A DNA stretch of 64,000 nt from Pumilibacter muris. Lineage in GTDB: Bacteria > Bacillota > Clostridia > Christensenellales > Pumilibacteraceae. The stretch is from the NCBI RefSeq assembly GCF_943193045.1, contig NZ_CALPCN010000001.1, positions 434,001 through 498,000 on the forward strand, given 5' to 3'. Every line of letters starts with the position of its first letter. Within the stretch, counting starts at the first letter, position 1. The notes below the pieces were generated by a model, which saw only the letters and a program-made list of their open reading frames with translations, did not search any database and was not told the DNA's origin. Position numbers and translations under genes: made by a program. Shown in pieces: positions 1 to 8,152 of the stretch.

Positions 1-128
1 CGCGTATCTTTGATATTGCCGAGCAGTGCCGAAAGCTCGCCTTGCGTTTTCAAAGCGTTAAGCCGTTTTATATTGCCGAATTTGCTTTCTTCTTTTTCGG
101 TTTCCGCACTTTTGCCTGTTGTTGTCAA
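1..128 (-). CDS. infB: translation initiation factor IF-2, N-terminal fragment (runs off the window)
   Basis: Only the first ~42 codons are present; the rest lies left of base 1. The start is TTG at 128, directly after the ylxQ stop, with GGAGGT seven bases upstream. The visible residues are rich in Lys, Glu and Thr, like the poorly conserved N-terminal region of IF-2, and carry no diagnostic motif. The assignment therefore rests on position: rimP-nusA-ylxR-ylxQ-infB is a conserved order. IF-2 is the GTPase that delivers initiator tRNA to the 30S subunit. Translational coupling to ylxQ is likely because stop and start are adjacent. Confidence 0.8.
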   Translation of the reverse strand, partial: MTTTGKSAETEKEESKFGNIKRLNALKTQGELSALLGNIKDT

Positions 129-452
129 TTACTTTACCTCCGAACCGATTAAACGGTAGTTCTCTCCGAGCCTCAATAACATTGCTTCCGACATTTGCTT
201 ATCGAGCACGGCAACCACCTTACAGTTTTTTCTGCCTACCGCGTTTTCCAACATATTGTCGGATAGCACTACCGGCACACGCTTTTTTTCCGCAACCGCA
301 AGTACTTTCTTTTTTGTGTTCTCGGTTGCGGTATTACACAAAAATATTATGTGATAACGTTTTTTAGACGATTCCAACGTGTCGGCGCCGTAAATCGCTT
401 TTCCGGATTTAACCGCAAATCCGAGCAACGAATCAACTTTGTTTCTTATCAC
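129..452 (-). CDS. ylxQ: YlxQ, L7Ae-family RNA-binding protein
   Basis: A 107-residue protein of the L7Ae/L30e/S12e/Gadd45 fold, which binds kink-turn RNA; the cellular role of YlxQ is poorly defined. The N-terminus (VIRNKVDSLLGFAVKSGK) and the segment on shedding or protecting against reactive 'DNML' match the family's usual RNA-contact region. I chose GTG at 452 because family members begin just there; a GAGGAG lies about 16 bases upstream, a rather long spacing. The start lies 20 bases inside the 3' end of ylxR. Longer in-frame starts upstream would add residues that do not look like the family. Part of the rimP-nusA-infB operon. Confidence 0.85.
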   Translation of the reverse strand: MIRNKVDSLLGFAVKSGKAIYGADTLESSKKRYHIIFLCNTATENTKKKVLAVAEKKRVPVVLSDNMLENAVGRKNCKVVAVLDKQMSEAMLLRLGENYRLIGSEVK

Positions 453-714
453 CGTAAGCCGAACGTATCTCCTCGTATATTTGCGGCGGAATTTCGCATC
501 CCAAATGTTTGCCAAGAAGTCCTTTTGCGGATTTATCAATACATTTGGGGTTAGAGCAAATATATGCTCCGCGTCCGTTCTTTTTGCCCGTTACGTCTAC
601 CGACACAACGCCGTCGGGCGATTTCACCACTCTTAAAAGCTCGCGGCGGTCGAACATTTGCCTGCACGACACGCACATTCTTTGAGGGTTCTTTTTAATT
701 TCGGAATTACTCAA
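433..714 (-). CDS. ylxR: YlxR family protein (DUF448), nucleic-acid-binding
   Basis: A 93-residue YlxR protein. Two signatures are visible: RMCVSCRQ near the N-terminus and the family hallmark TGKKNGRGAYIC in the middle, followed by a second Cys pair (ICSNPKCI). YlxR proteins are small basic proteins encoded between nusA and infB; they have been linked to transcription regulation and RNase P, but the role here is unproven. The start is most likely TTG at 714, which overlaps the nusA stop by 8 bases with GGAG three bases ahead of it. An internal ATG would remove conserved residues. Confidence in the exact start is moderate. Confidence 0.87.
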   Translation of the reverse strand: MSNSEIKKNPQRMCVSCRQMFDRRELLRVVKSPDGVVSVDVTGKKNGRGAYICSNPKCIDKSAKGLLGKHLGCEIPPQIYEEIRSAYGDKKQS

Positions 715-1858
715 GTTCTCCCAAATCCTCGTCGAACAAATCCGTTTCCGCGTCGGCGGGCATCGCCGCAGGTTCCGCCGCAACGGTTTCTTCCTCTTCG
801 CCCGATTCGTCGGAATCCTCTTTCATAAGCGACGAATACGGTTTAACGTCTATCTTCCAACCCGTAAGACGTGCCGCAAGACGCGCGTTCTGTCCGTCTT
901 TACCTATTGCAAGGCTTAACATTTCGTCCATAACAACGGCTTTCGCGGTTTTTTCCTCGTCGTTCACCTGCACCATAACAACTTTGGCGGGGCTGAGAGC
1001 GCGCGCGATAAATTCCAAAATATCGGGGCACCAATGTATTATATCGATTTTCTCGCCTCCGAGTTCCGAAACAATCGCGTTTACGCGCATACCGCGATTT
1101 CCTACGCAAGCGCCTACGGCGTCGATGTCTTTATCTTCGCTGTAAACAGCCATTTTGGTGCGGTAGCCCGCTTCGCGCACTATCGACTTAATAGTTACGA
1201 GACCTGCGGCAATTTCGGGCACTTCGATTTCGAACAATCTTTTCACAAATCCCGAAACGGTGCGCGAAACGATAATCTGCGGACCTTTGGGTCCGGTTTT
1301 TATTTTTTTAACGTAAACTTTGATTTTGTCGCCTACCGCAAATTTATCGTTGGGCGCCTGGTCTTGCGGCATGAGCACCGCTTCCAACTTGTTAATTTCA
1401 ACGTAAACGTTTTTGCCTTCCAGCCTACGCACCACGCACGTTACGAGTTCGTCCTCTTTCTGGCTGAGTTCGCTGTATGCAAGCTCGCCCTCCACTTCGC
1501 GCAACTTTTGCATTATAACCTGTTTTGCGGTTTGAGCCGCAATTCTGCCGAAATCGCTCGGAGAAATTTCCTCTTTCACAATATCGCCGATTTTATACTT
1601 GCGGTCGATTAAACGGGCGTCTTCAAGGCTTATTTGCGTGTCCTTGTCTTCCACCTGCTCAACAACCGTTTGAAAAGCTATAATCTTTATGGTATTGCGC
1701 TCGGGCACAAGCTTAACCGTTATTGCCTTGCTCGTTCCCGTGTGTTTTTTATATGCGATTACAAGCGCCGTTTCGAGCGCTTCTATAAACACCGATTTTT
1801 TGATTCTTTTTTCTCTTTCGAGCTCGTCGAGAGCCGCGAAAAAATCTTTCTTTATCAT
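707..1858 (-). CDS. nusA: transcription termination/antitermination factor NusA
   Basis: A 383-residue NusA. It has the N-terminal RNA-polymerase-binding domain (MIKKDFFAALDELEREK), then an S1 domain (KNVYVEINKLEAVLMPQDQ) and two KH domains (VGACVGNRGMRV; LSLAIGKDGQNARLAARL), and ends in an acidic tail. NusA binds RNA polymerase and modulates pausing, termination and antitermination. I place the start at ATG 1858, which has GGAGG 11 bases upstream. A GTG in frame at 1876 would add six residues that include the Shine-Dalgarno itself. It lies between rimP and ylxR in the usual order and shares the promoter upstream of rimP. Confidence 0.97.
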   Translation of the reverse strand: MIKKDFFAALDELEREKRIKKSVFIEALETALVIAYKKHTGTSKAITVKLVPERNTIKIIAFQTVVEQVEDKDTQISLEDARLIDRKYKIGDIVKEEISPSDFGRIAAQTAKQVIMQKLREVEGELAYSELSQKEDELVTCVVRRLEGKNVYVEINKLEAVLMPQDQAPNDKFAVGDKIKVYVKKIKTGPKGPQIIVSRTVSGFVKRLFEIEVPEIAAGLVTIKSIVREAGYRTKMAVYSEDKDIDAVGACVGNRGMRVNAIVSELGGEKIDIIHWCPDILEFIARALSPAKVVMVQVNDEEKTAKAVVMDEMLSLAIGKDGQNARLAARLTGWKIDVKPYSSLMKEDSDESGEEEETVAAEPAAMPADAETDLFDEDLGELE

Positions 1859-1877
1859 TTTATGTTTGTCCTCCACT

Positions 1878-2342
1878 TTATTCGAATTTAACCAACGGAC
1901 GAACGAATACTACTCTTGTAAGTTCTATGTTTTCGTCGCCCGAAGGAGTTGAAATTTTTACGGTGTTTTCCGTTTTTTCAACAAGCACGCCTTCGTAAAA
2001 CTTTTTTCCTCGCAACGGCGCATACAATTTAATTTCCACTTCTTTGCCGTAATTGCGCTCGAAATCGCGTTGGGTTTTAAACGGTCGGTCAAGTCCGGGC
2101 GAAGAAATATTGAAAATATACGGCTTGTCGTCAGTCGGGTTGAGTTCGTCGATTACGGGATTTACGGCGTTATGAACCGTTTCGCAATCGTCTATAGTAA
2201 CGCCGCGAGGAATATATATATAAACCGTTAAATTCATTCCGTCCGACTTTTTGACGTATTCAACGTCAACGACTTCGAACCCGAGTCGCTCGATAACGGG
2301 CGTTAGCGCCTGTCTTGTTTTTTCAGCTACGGCGTTTTCCAC
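1878..2342 (-). CDS. rimP: ribosome maturation factor RimP
   Basis: A 154-residue RimP, needed for 30S subunit maturation. Family features seen are the N-terminal helix followed by GFEVVDVEYVKKSDGMNL, the central ISSPGLDRPFKTQRDFERNYG motif (the SPG-LDRP signature) and the C-terminal SH3-like segment ending in VRFVRP-like strands. The start is GTG at 2342 with AAGGA about 8 bases upstream. It is the first gene of rimP-nusA-ylxR-ylxQ-infB. A promoter and a leader hairpin lie between it and the upstream exonuclease gene, so the operon can be transcribed independently of the pyrH-ispG group. Confidence 0.96.
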   Translation of the reverse strand: MENAVAEKTRQALTPVIERLGFEVVDVEYVKKSDGMNLTVYIYIPRGVTIDDCETVHNAVNPVIDELNPTDDKPYIFNISSPGLDRPFKTQRDFERNYGKEVEIKLYAPLRGKKFYEGVLVEKTENTVKISTPSGDENIELTRVVFVRPLVKFE

Positions 2343-2363
2343 ACTTCCGTCCTTTACATGAAT

Positions 2364-2390
2364 TGAGAGCGGGCGAACCGCCCACTCTCA
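2364..2390 (-). promoter_or_regulatory. stem-loop in the rimP-nusA leader
   Basis: TGAGAG and CTCTCA flank a GGGCG/CGCCC inner stem with a three-base loop, separated by one mismatch. The hairpin begins about 18 bases after the predicted start site and ends about 13 bases before the rimP ribosome binding site. On the minus strand the downstream arm is followed by only a few T residues (AATTC), so it is a weak intrinsic terminator at best. It may be a leader structure controlling rimP-nusA expression, or the remains of a terminator for the upstream gene. Confidence 0.5.
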
Positions 2391-2414
2391 AAGCATAAAT
2401 TTAAAGCTACATAT

Positions 2415-2443
2415 ATTTTAGCACAATCAACCGAAATTTGCAA
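2415..2443 (-). promoter_or_regulatory. promoter for rimP-nusA-ylxR-ylxQ-infB
   Basis: On the minus strand a -35 of TTGCAA (2443-2438) is followed after 17 bases by a -10 of TAAAAT (2420-2415). This is a good vegetative sigma factor match and sits entirely in the gap after the exonuclease gene. The predicted transcription start is near 2408, giving a leader of about 65 bases that contains the stem-loop at 2364-2390. Confidence 0.7.
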
Positions 2444-2449
2444 GCGTTT

Positions 2450-4015
2450 TCAACCGAGTTTTGCAGCTAATTTCGTAAAAACTTCCATAGTTGCCCACGC
2501 GTCGTATATAGCGCGGTGCGCCCCTTTGTTTTCCACGTTGAAAAATTTGGTTAAAGTTCCCAACTTATAATTTTTAAGTCCGGGAAAATACGTTTTCGCC
2601 AAAGAGAGCGTGTCCATAAGATTATTATCGAAAAATATGTGTAACGGCGCGCCGTAAGCTTTTATAAACCCGTGGTCGAACTGAACGTTTTGCCCCACCA
2701 AAATAGCGCCGTCGGTGAATTTATAAAAATCGGTTAAAACTTCTTCGACATGCGGTTGCCCTTTAACGTCGGAATCTTCTATATGAGTGAGCTTTGTAAT
2801 GCGTTCGGGTATGGGAATTTCAGGGTCGATAAACGTGGAAAAAGTTTCGGTTATTTTTCCGTCGCAAACTTTAACCGCGCCTATTTCGATAATTTTATCG
2901 GAGTCGGGATTAAAACCCGTTGTTTCTATATCGAAAACGCAAAAAGTTTTTCCGAGCATAAACGGAGGAATTTTCTTTTCCTCAACCTGCGCCTCGAACA
3001 GTGAAAACTGCTTTTCTTCAACATATTTTTCGGGAAAAACCGAACTATATTCGTCGGGAACTCGGCGGCGAAGCCTGTTCGGAACAAAATTTTCGGGAAG
3101 AGTGCAAAACGAAATGTCTTTAATTATAAAAGATTTCGCCCCTTCGCCTCTGTATGTATCCTCGTCTATTTTTCCGCGAGCAACAATTTGTTTCCCTTGC
3201 GTCAATAATCCGAATTGCTCCACCGTTTTTTTAGTGGGAAAATATACGCAAGAAATTTTTCCCGTGTAATCCTCGATAGAAAATTTATAAAACTTTTTAT
3301 CCGACTGCGTTTCGCCCTCTTTCGGCTTCCGCTGTTGTTCGTATATTTTAGACACCGTTCCGCACAATACCGCGACTTCCTTAGGCGCAGTAACGTCTTC
3401 GATATATCCTGCGGGCTCATATATGATTTTCCCGATAAACTCTTCGACGTTTTGCGGACGTATCAGCCTACCCTCTTCGGGGCGGTCGAGAACGTAGTTT
3501 CCGAGTTTCGGAGCACGCTCTTCGCTCGCTTTTATTGTGTTTTCACGCGATAAAAGTTCGAGAATTATTTTCTCGCAAAAATTCGCGCTCAAAAAATCTT
3601 CTATGTCGTCTTGAATTTTTTGCGCAACGCAATAATCGTGCACGCTCTCGTCAAGCGTCAGTTTTATAACATACGAACCGTCGTCTTGCGGCTCGCACAA
3701 AACGTCTTTGTCGGTTAAAGTGTTCGAAAGCGTCGGATAAGCCGCCAAAAACGCAAAAAAGTCCGCCTTGAAAAAGTCGAAATCAAAATGACTTTTTTTC
3801 AGCTTGATGTTTACTTGCGCCGTGCTTTGAATCAGCTTTTTAAAAGTGTTTACTATGTATTCGCGGCGCTCGGTAAGCGTCTGTTCTTCAGACGCGGGAT
3901 ATATGAAATTAAAATCGCAAGTGCATTTGCGTACGTTCACGTTCACAGACGAAAGCTTGATAAAATCAAACTTATTTTCCGTGAGTTCATTGAATTTGCT
4001 GAGCACTTTTTCCAT
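2450..4015 (-). CDS. truncated PolC: N-terminal region, OB fold and DEDDh exonuclease only
   Basis: A 521-residue protein occupying the polC position between ispG and rimP. Residues ~1-190 resemble the PolC N-terminal domain. Residues ~205-305 form an OB-fold domain (AVLCGTVSKIYEQ ... KFYKFSIEDYTGKISC). Residues ~358-521 are an epsilon-type DEDDh 3'-5' exonuclease: D362 and E364 in VFDIETTGF, the Exo II Asp in NVQFDHGF, and the Exo III His and Asp in HRAIYDAW. Full PolC is about 1400 residues with the exonuclease inserted in a PHP domain and a C-terminal polymerase. Here no PHP motif precedes the exonuclease and translation ends right after it. The frame is intact and all catalytic residues are present, so a functional nuclease is likely. 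Its role (proofreading in trans or repair) is unknown. Confidence 0.85.
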   Translation of the reverse strand: MEKVLSKFNELTENKFDFIKLSSVNVNVRKCTCDFNFIYPASEEQTLTERREYIVNTFKKLIQSTAQVNIKLKKSHFDFDFFKADFFAFLAAYPTLSNTLTDKDVLCEPQDDGSYVIKLTLDESVHDYCVAQKIQDDIEDFLSANFCEKIILELLSRENTIKASEERAPKLGNYVLDRPEEGRLIRPQNVEEFIGKIIYEPAGYIEDVTAPKEVAVLCGTVSKIYEQQRKPKEGETQSDKKFYKFSIEDYTGKISCVYFPTKKTVEQFGLLTQGKQIVARGKIDEDTYRGEGAKSFIIKDISFCTLPENFVPNRLRRRVPDEYSSVFPEKYVEEKQFSLFEAQVEEKKIPPFMLGKTFCVFDIETTGFNPDSDKIIEIGAVKVCDGKITETFSTFIDPEIPIPERITKLTHIEDSDVKGQPHVEEVLTDFYKFTDGAILVGQNVQFDHGFIKAYGAPLHIFFDNNLMDTLSLAKTYFPGLKNYKLGTLTKFFNVENKGAHRAIYDAWATMEVFTKLAAKLG

Positions 4016-4022
4016 ATTTTCC

Positions 4023-5075
4023 TCAAGAATTTTCGCTTATGTGTTCGTCAAGCAATTTTTTCAGTTCGGCAACTATATTTTCGTTGCTTACCGTTTTAAG
4101 AATTTTTCCGCGAGAGAATATCACGGATTTTCCTTCGCCGCCCGCAACTCCGAAATCAGCTTCCGCAGCTTCTCCCGGCCCGTTCACAACGCACCCCATA
4201 ACCGCCACTTTCAGCGGCAAAGCCACGTTTTCGAGCATAGCTTCCACTTCGTCGTATATCGCCGAAAGATTGACTTTACAACGCGAGCAAGTAGGACAGG
4301 AAATTATTTCGCAATTTTTTTTCAACCCCAAAGCTCCGAGAATTTTGTTCGCAACCTCCGCTTCTTGCACGGGGTTGCCCGTTAAAGACACGCGAATTGT
4401 GTTGCCTATTCCGTCTAACAACAGCGAGCCTATTCCGATTGACGATTTAACTATTCCCGCAAGCTTTGCTCCGCTTTCGGTAATGCCGAGATGCAAAGGA
4501 TAATCGCATTTTTCGTTAAGCAATCTATACGCTTGCGTGCACGTTTTCACATTAGAAGATTTTACCGACAACACAATATCGTAAAAGCCGAATTTTTCCA
4601 AAAGCGCCGCGTGACAAAGTGCGCTTTCGCACAATCCTTCGGCGGTTCTTCCGTATTTTAATTCAATGTCTTTTTGAAGAGAGCCTCCGTTCACGCCTAT
4701 TCTTATGGGAGTGCCGTTCGCTTTGCACACTTCCGTAAGTTTTCTGACGTTTTCGTTAGAACCTATGTTTCCGGGATTAAACCTGACTTTTTTAAAGCCG
4801 AGCTCGCTGCATGCCGCCGCAAGTTTCCAATCGAACTGTATGTCGGCAACCAAAGGCGCTTTTGCTTCTTTCACCAATTTGCGACATGACGCCAAATCGT
4901 CGTTGTTGCAAACCGCGAGCCGAATAATGTCGCATCCGACCCGCTCCAACTCACGGATTTGAGACAAAGTCGAATCGAAATCGGCAGTCGCAGTGTTAGT
5001 CATAGACTGCACCGACACTTTCGCGTCTCCGCCTATAATAACGCGACCTACCGCAACTTTTCTTTTTTCGCGCAC
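4023..5075 (-). CDS. ispG: 4-hydroxy-3-methylbut-2-enyl diphosphate synthase, IspG/GcpE
   Basis: A 350-residue IspG, the [4Fe-4S] enzyme that converts MEcPP to HMBPP in the MEP isoprenoid pathway. The N-terminal TIM-barrel half starts RKVAVGRVIIGGDAKVSVQSMTNT. The C-terminal half carries the cluster cysteines in ISCPTCSRC and AVMGCVVNGPGEA, and ends GGEGKSVIFSRGKIL. The start is GTG at 5075 with GGAGG five bases upstream. It lies in the dxr-rseP-ispG group, so two MEP enzymes (Dxr and IspG) are co-transcribed with UppS and CdsA, which use or parallel their products. Confidence 0.97.
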   Translation of the reverse strand: MREKRKVAVGRVIIGGDAKVSVQSMTNTATADFDSTLSQIRELERVGCDIIRLAVCNNDDLASCRKLVKEAKAPLVADIQFDWKLAAACSELGFKKVRFNPGNIGSNENVRKLTEVCKANGTPIRIGVNGGSLQKDIELKYGRTAEGLCESALCHAALLEKFGFYDIVLSVKSSNVKTCTQAYRLLNEKCDYPLHLGITESGAKLAGIVKSSIGIGSLLLDGIGNTIRVSLTGNPVQEAEVANKILGALGLKKNCEIISCPTCSRCKVNLSAIYDEVEAMLENVALPLKVAVMGCVVNGPGEAAEADFGVAGGEGKSVIFSRGKILKTVSNENIVAELKKLLDEHISENS

Positions 5076-5102
5076 AACAGCCTCCGTATTTTTTGCGTCG
5101 CG

Positions 5103-6149
5103 CTACCGCAACACCATGCCCACTATGTCGATTATAATCAAAAACGCCATCAAAAGCAAAAGTCCCACCGTGTGAATATAATTTTCCACTTTTCTATTCA
5201 CGGGCTTTCCGCGTATCCATTCTATAACGGTAAACACTACCTTAGAACCGTCTAATGCCGGAATAGGCAACAGATTGAACAACCCGAGATTGCTCGCTAT
5301 AAGCGGAAGCAATACGAATATATTTCGCCAATTCGCCGCCGATACCGACGCCATCATGCCGACAGTGCCCACAGGACCTGTAATTGACGTAATGGCGACT
5401 TTTCCCGTTATCAAATCGAAAAAGCTACCGAGAATAGTCCACGACATTTTAGCCGTAAAAGGCACGCAATAAACGAACGCGTCGCCCACGCTTCTGTTTC
5501 CGTATTCTCGAATAGATTCGAAACCGAATCCGCTGTACGCTTCTTTTCCGTCGCCCGGCACAATATTTTGCACCGTAAGTTTAACTTCTTTTTCTTCCCC
5601 GTTACGAATTACGGTAACGGTCACTTCGTCGCCGAGTTTTAAATCGGAAGTATAATCTTCGAACGACTTCATAACGTTTATTTTCTTACCGTTTACTTCC
5701 GTTATTTCGTCGCCAACTTCCAAAAGGCAATACGGGTTATTCTTTTCAGCGTCGGAATAATACCGTTGAGTTACATGCGGCGTGGAGTAGCCCACAATCA
5801 AAATAAACAGGAACGAAAACAGCACCGCCGACAAAAGGTTAAAAACACCGCCCGCAAGAAGCACTATAATTCGTTTCCACGGCTTTTCGTCAACAAACGA
5901 ACGAACGTCGGGATTGTCGCTTGTTTCGCTCTCTCCCTCGAATGCGCAAAAGCCTCCGAGCGGAATAAGACGCAACGAAAAAACTTCTCCGTTTTTCTTT
6001 TTGCGGCTTAAAAGTTTGGGACCGAAACCCACCGAAAACTCGTTGATTTTAAATTTGAGAATTTTTCCCGCAATATAATGCCCGAACTCGTGAATGATTA
6101 CCATAAGCAAAAGGATTACTATTGCAAGAAGAATATATAAAGCTATCAA
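5103..6149 (-). CDS. rseP: RIP-type site-2 protease (RseP/RasP family)
   Basis: A 348-residue integral membrane zinc protease. HEFGH (residues ~20-24) in the first transmembrane helix is the zinc site. A PDZ domain follows at about residues 120-200 (EVGDEITEVNGKKI). The second catalytic motif LLPIPALDGSK lies near the C-terminus with the Asp that completes zinc binding. Several membrane segments surround these. The family cleaves anti-sigma factors, signal peptides and other membrane substrates. The start is TTG at 6149 with GGAG six bases upstream. It lies between dxr and ispG in the usual order. Confidence 0.96.
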   Translation of the reverse strand: MIALYILLAIVILLLMVIIHEFGHYIAGKILKFKINEFSVGFGPKLLSRKKKNGEVFSLRLIPLGGFCAFEGESETSDNPDVRSFVDEKPWKRIIVLLAGGVFNLLSAVLFSFLFILIVGYSTPHVTQRYYSDAEKNNPYCLLEVGDEITEVNGKKINVMKSFEDYTSDLKLGDEVTVTVIRNGEEKEVKLTVQNIVPGDGKEAYSGFGFESIREYGNRSVGDAFVYCVPFTAKMSWTILGSFFDLITGKVAITSITGPVGTVGMMASVSAANWRNIFVLLPLIASNLGLFNLLPIPALDGSKVVFTVIEWIRGKPVNRKVENYIHTVGLLLLMAFLIIIDIVGMVLR

Positions 6150-6165
6150 AACTCACTCCGTCTTT

Positions 6166-7287
6166 TTAATTATAGTCCATCATAAGTTTTTCGTAAGTTT
6201 CGTTATGCACTGCGAATATTTCTTCCGACGAACTGTATTCGGTTACGTTCGCCGAATCGAGAGCGTTCCGCACAAGCTCTCCTATTTGAGTAAATCCGAT
6301 TTTTCCGTTTAAGAACAGCGCGACGGCGGCTTCGTTTGCCGCATTCATTATGCACGGCGCCGTCCCTCCCGTTTGCAAACACCTCTTAGCTAACATAGGC
6401 AACGGAAAAAGTTCTTCTTTTGGCGGTAAAAACGTCATGCTGCAAAATTCAAGCGGTTTAACGTCGGACTCGAATCTTTCGGGATAGCTTAACGCCGACT
6501 GTATGGGAAGCCTCATATCGGGCGACGACATTTGCGCTATAACCGAACCGTCGCAAAATTCCACCATAGAATGAACTATACTTTGCGGATGAATAACGTA
6601 GTCTATATTTAATGTGTCGAACAACCAACGCGCTTCTATGATTTCAAGCCCTTTGTTCATCATTGTGGCGCTGTCTACCGAAATCTTTTTGCCCATTCGC
6701 CAGGTGGGATGATTAACTGCGGCTTCGGGAGTAACCGAAAGAAGTTCCTTTTTGTCGCATCGGTAAAACGGACCTCCGCTCGCGGTTAAAATCAATCTTT
6801 TAACATCACTTTCTCGCCCGGCACGCAAACACTGCCAAATCGCTGAATGCTCGCTGTCTACGGGCAATAAGCTAACACCTTTTTCGCGCGCTCGGGTTGT
6901 AACGAGCTTGCCTGCGGCGACGAGCGATTCTTTATTCGCAAGCGCAACGGTCGTTCCGTTTTCTATTGCCGCAAGCACGCTTGTCAGCCCAACGCAACCT
7001 ACAACAGCAACAAGCACTATGTCGCAATTTACCGAAGCCGCAACTTTTAAACATTCAGCGCCGCAACCCACTTCGCACAAAAGAGCGTCTCTAACCTTGC
7101 GGTATTGTTTACAGTCGCAAATACCCGCATATTCGGGTTTAAATTTTTTTGCCTGAGCAATTAAAAGTTCCGAATTTTCGTTTGCCGTAAGTGAGACAAT
7201 TTTGAACTTATCGGGATATTTTTCCACAATCTGCAAAGTTTGAGTGCCTATATATCCCGTGCTTCCTATAAGCGCAATCCGTTTCAT
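6166..7287 (-). CDS. dxr: 1-deoxy-D-xylulose 5-phosphate reductoisomerase
   Basis: A 373-residue Dxr, which makes MEP from DXP with NADPH, the first committed step of the MEP pathway. The N-terminal Rossmann motif is GSTGYIGTQTL. The substrate/metal region shows NKESLVAAG, VDSEHSAIWQCL, LTASGGPF, WRMGKKISVDSATMMNKGLE and IHPQSIVHSMVEF. The C-terminal helical domain is present, so length is close to the usual 380-400. The gene follows cdsA with a one-base gap. Confidence 0.98.
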   Translation of the reverse strand: MKRIALIGSTGYIGTQTLQIVEKYPDKFKIVSLTANENSELLIAQAKKFKPEYAGICDCKQYRKVRDALLCEVGCGAECLKVAASVNCDIVLVAVVGCVGLTSVLAAIENGTTVALANKESLVAAGKLVTTRAREKGVSLLPVDSEHSAIWQCLRAGRESDVKRLILTASGGPFYRCDKKELLSVTPEAAVNHPTWRMGKKISVDSATMMNKGLEIIEARWLFDTLNIDYVIHPQSIVHSMVEFCDGSVIAQMSSPDMRLPIQSALSYPERFESDVKPLEFCSMTFLPPKEELFPLPMLAKRCLQTGGTAPCIMNAANEAAVALFLNGKIGFTQIGELVRNALDSANVTEYSSSEEIFAVHNETYEKLMMDYN

Positions 7288-7288
7288 A

Positions 7289-8152
7289 CTAAATAATCAA
7301 AAAGCTCAAATAAATATAAATAACTACGGCGTTAAACATCATACCGTCTATTCTGTCGAGCACTCCGCCATGACCGGGCATAAAAGTGCCGTAATCTTTT
7401 ATTCCGCATTTTCTTTTTAAATACGACGCAACAAGGTCGCCGATTTGATTGAACACCGAACCGAGCAATCCAAGCATAATAAAATGCACTACGTTCGAAA
7501 TAGTTCCGCTTCCGAAAAGTCCTGTTTTCAACCAACCGAACCTTGCGAACATATACACAAGCATAGCGCCGCCAACACCGCCCAAAAGCCCTCCTACGGC
7601 GCCTGAAATAGTCTTTTTAGGGCTTATGTTGGGGCAAAGTTTCGGTCCCTTTAAAAGAGAGCCGACAAAATAAGCGAAAGTGTCGGTTAAGCAAGACACG
7701 ATAAACACAAGCAATATAGCGTCTACCCTAAATACTGCTGGCAAATAGTTTAACCCGAGCATATACGACAAAACGGTTACGGGATAAATCATTGCGAGCA
7801 CTGTGGAAATCGCATTGTTTTTGGTTCTTTTCTTACTCGCCGCGCAACATATAAAACATATTGCAGTTAAAAGTGCAAAAACGCCGAAAAATCCCGCTAT
7901 TCCAAGCCCTTCGTCGAGGTATTTGGAAATAAAGAAAAACGCAAGATAGCCGAGAAAAATGTGTAAAAACACAAATATATCCAACGGCGGCGAAAACCTT
8001 TTGTCGAGCGCGCGGCAAAGTTCTATTCCGGCTCCCACCGCAACCATGAGCACGAAAATATCGAAAAAAATCTTGTTGACGTAAATCGACAAGAGCACGG
8101 TTCCGACGTAAACCGCCGCAATAAATATAGCCGTAATCGACCGTGTTTTCAT
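7289..8152 (-). CDS. cdsA: phosphatidate cytidylyltransferase
   Basis: A 287-residue polytopic membrane protein with about eight hydrophobic segments. The C-terminal CDP-alcohol signature is visible as LKRKCGIKDYGTFMPGHGGVLDRIDGMMF, within which KDYG, PGHGG and DRIDG are the conserved blocks. CdsA makes CDP-diacylglycerol from phosphatidate and CTP for phospholipid synthesis. The ATG overlaps the uppS stop by four bases (ATGA), so translation is coupled. Upstream hydrophobic helices vary in this family, as here. Confidence 0.96.
   Translation of the reverse strand: MKTRSITAIFIAAVYVGTVLLSIYVNKIFFDIFVLMVAVGAGIELCRALDKRFSPPLDIFVFLHIFLGYLAFFFISKYLDEGLGIAGFFGVFALLTAICFICCAASKKRTKNNAISTVLAMIYPVTVLSYMLGLNYLPAVFRVDAILLVFIVSCLTDTFAYFVGSLLKGPKLCPNISPKKTISGAVGGLLGGVGGAMLVYMFARFGWLKTGLFGSGTISNVVHFIMLGLLGSVFNQIGDLVASYLKRKCGIKDYGTFMPGHGGVLDRIDGMMFNAVVIYIYLSFLII

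Noticed and set aside
453-539. Longer ylxQ with an ATG at 539
   Set aside because: The extra residues are read out of frame from ylxR and do not resemble L7Ae family N-termini.
1034-1612. A 192-codon plus-strand frame opposite nusA
   Set aside because: Same reasoning: nusA is certain, and the antisense frame has Phe/Tyr/His-rich shadow composition.
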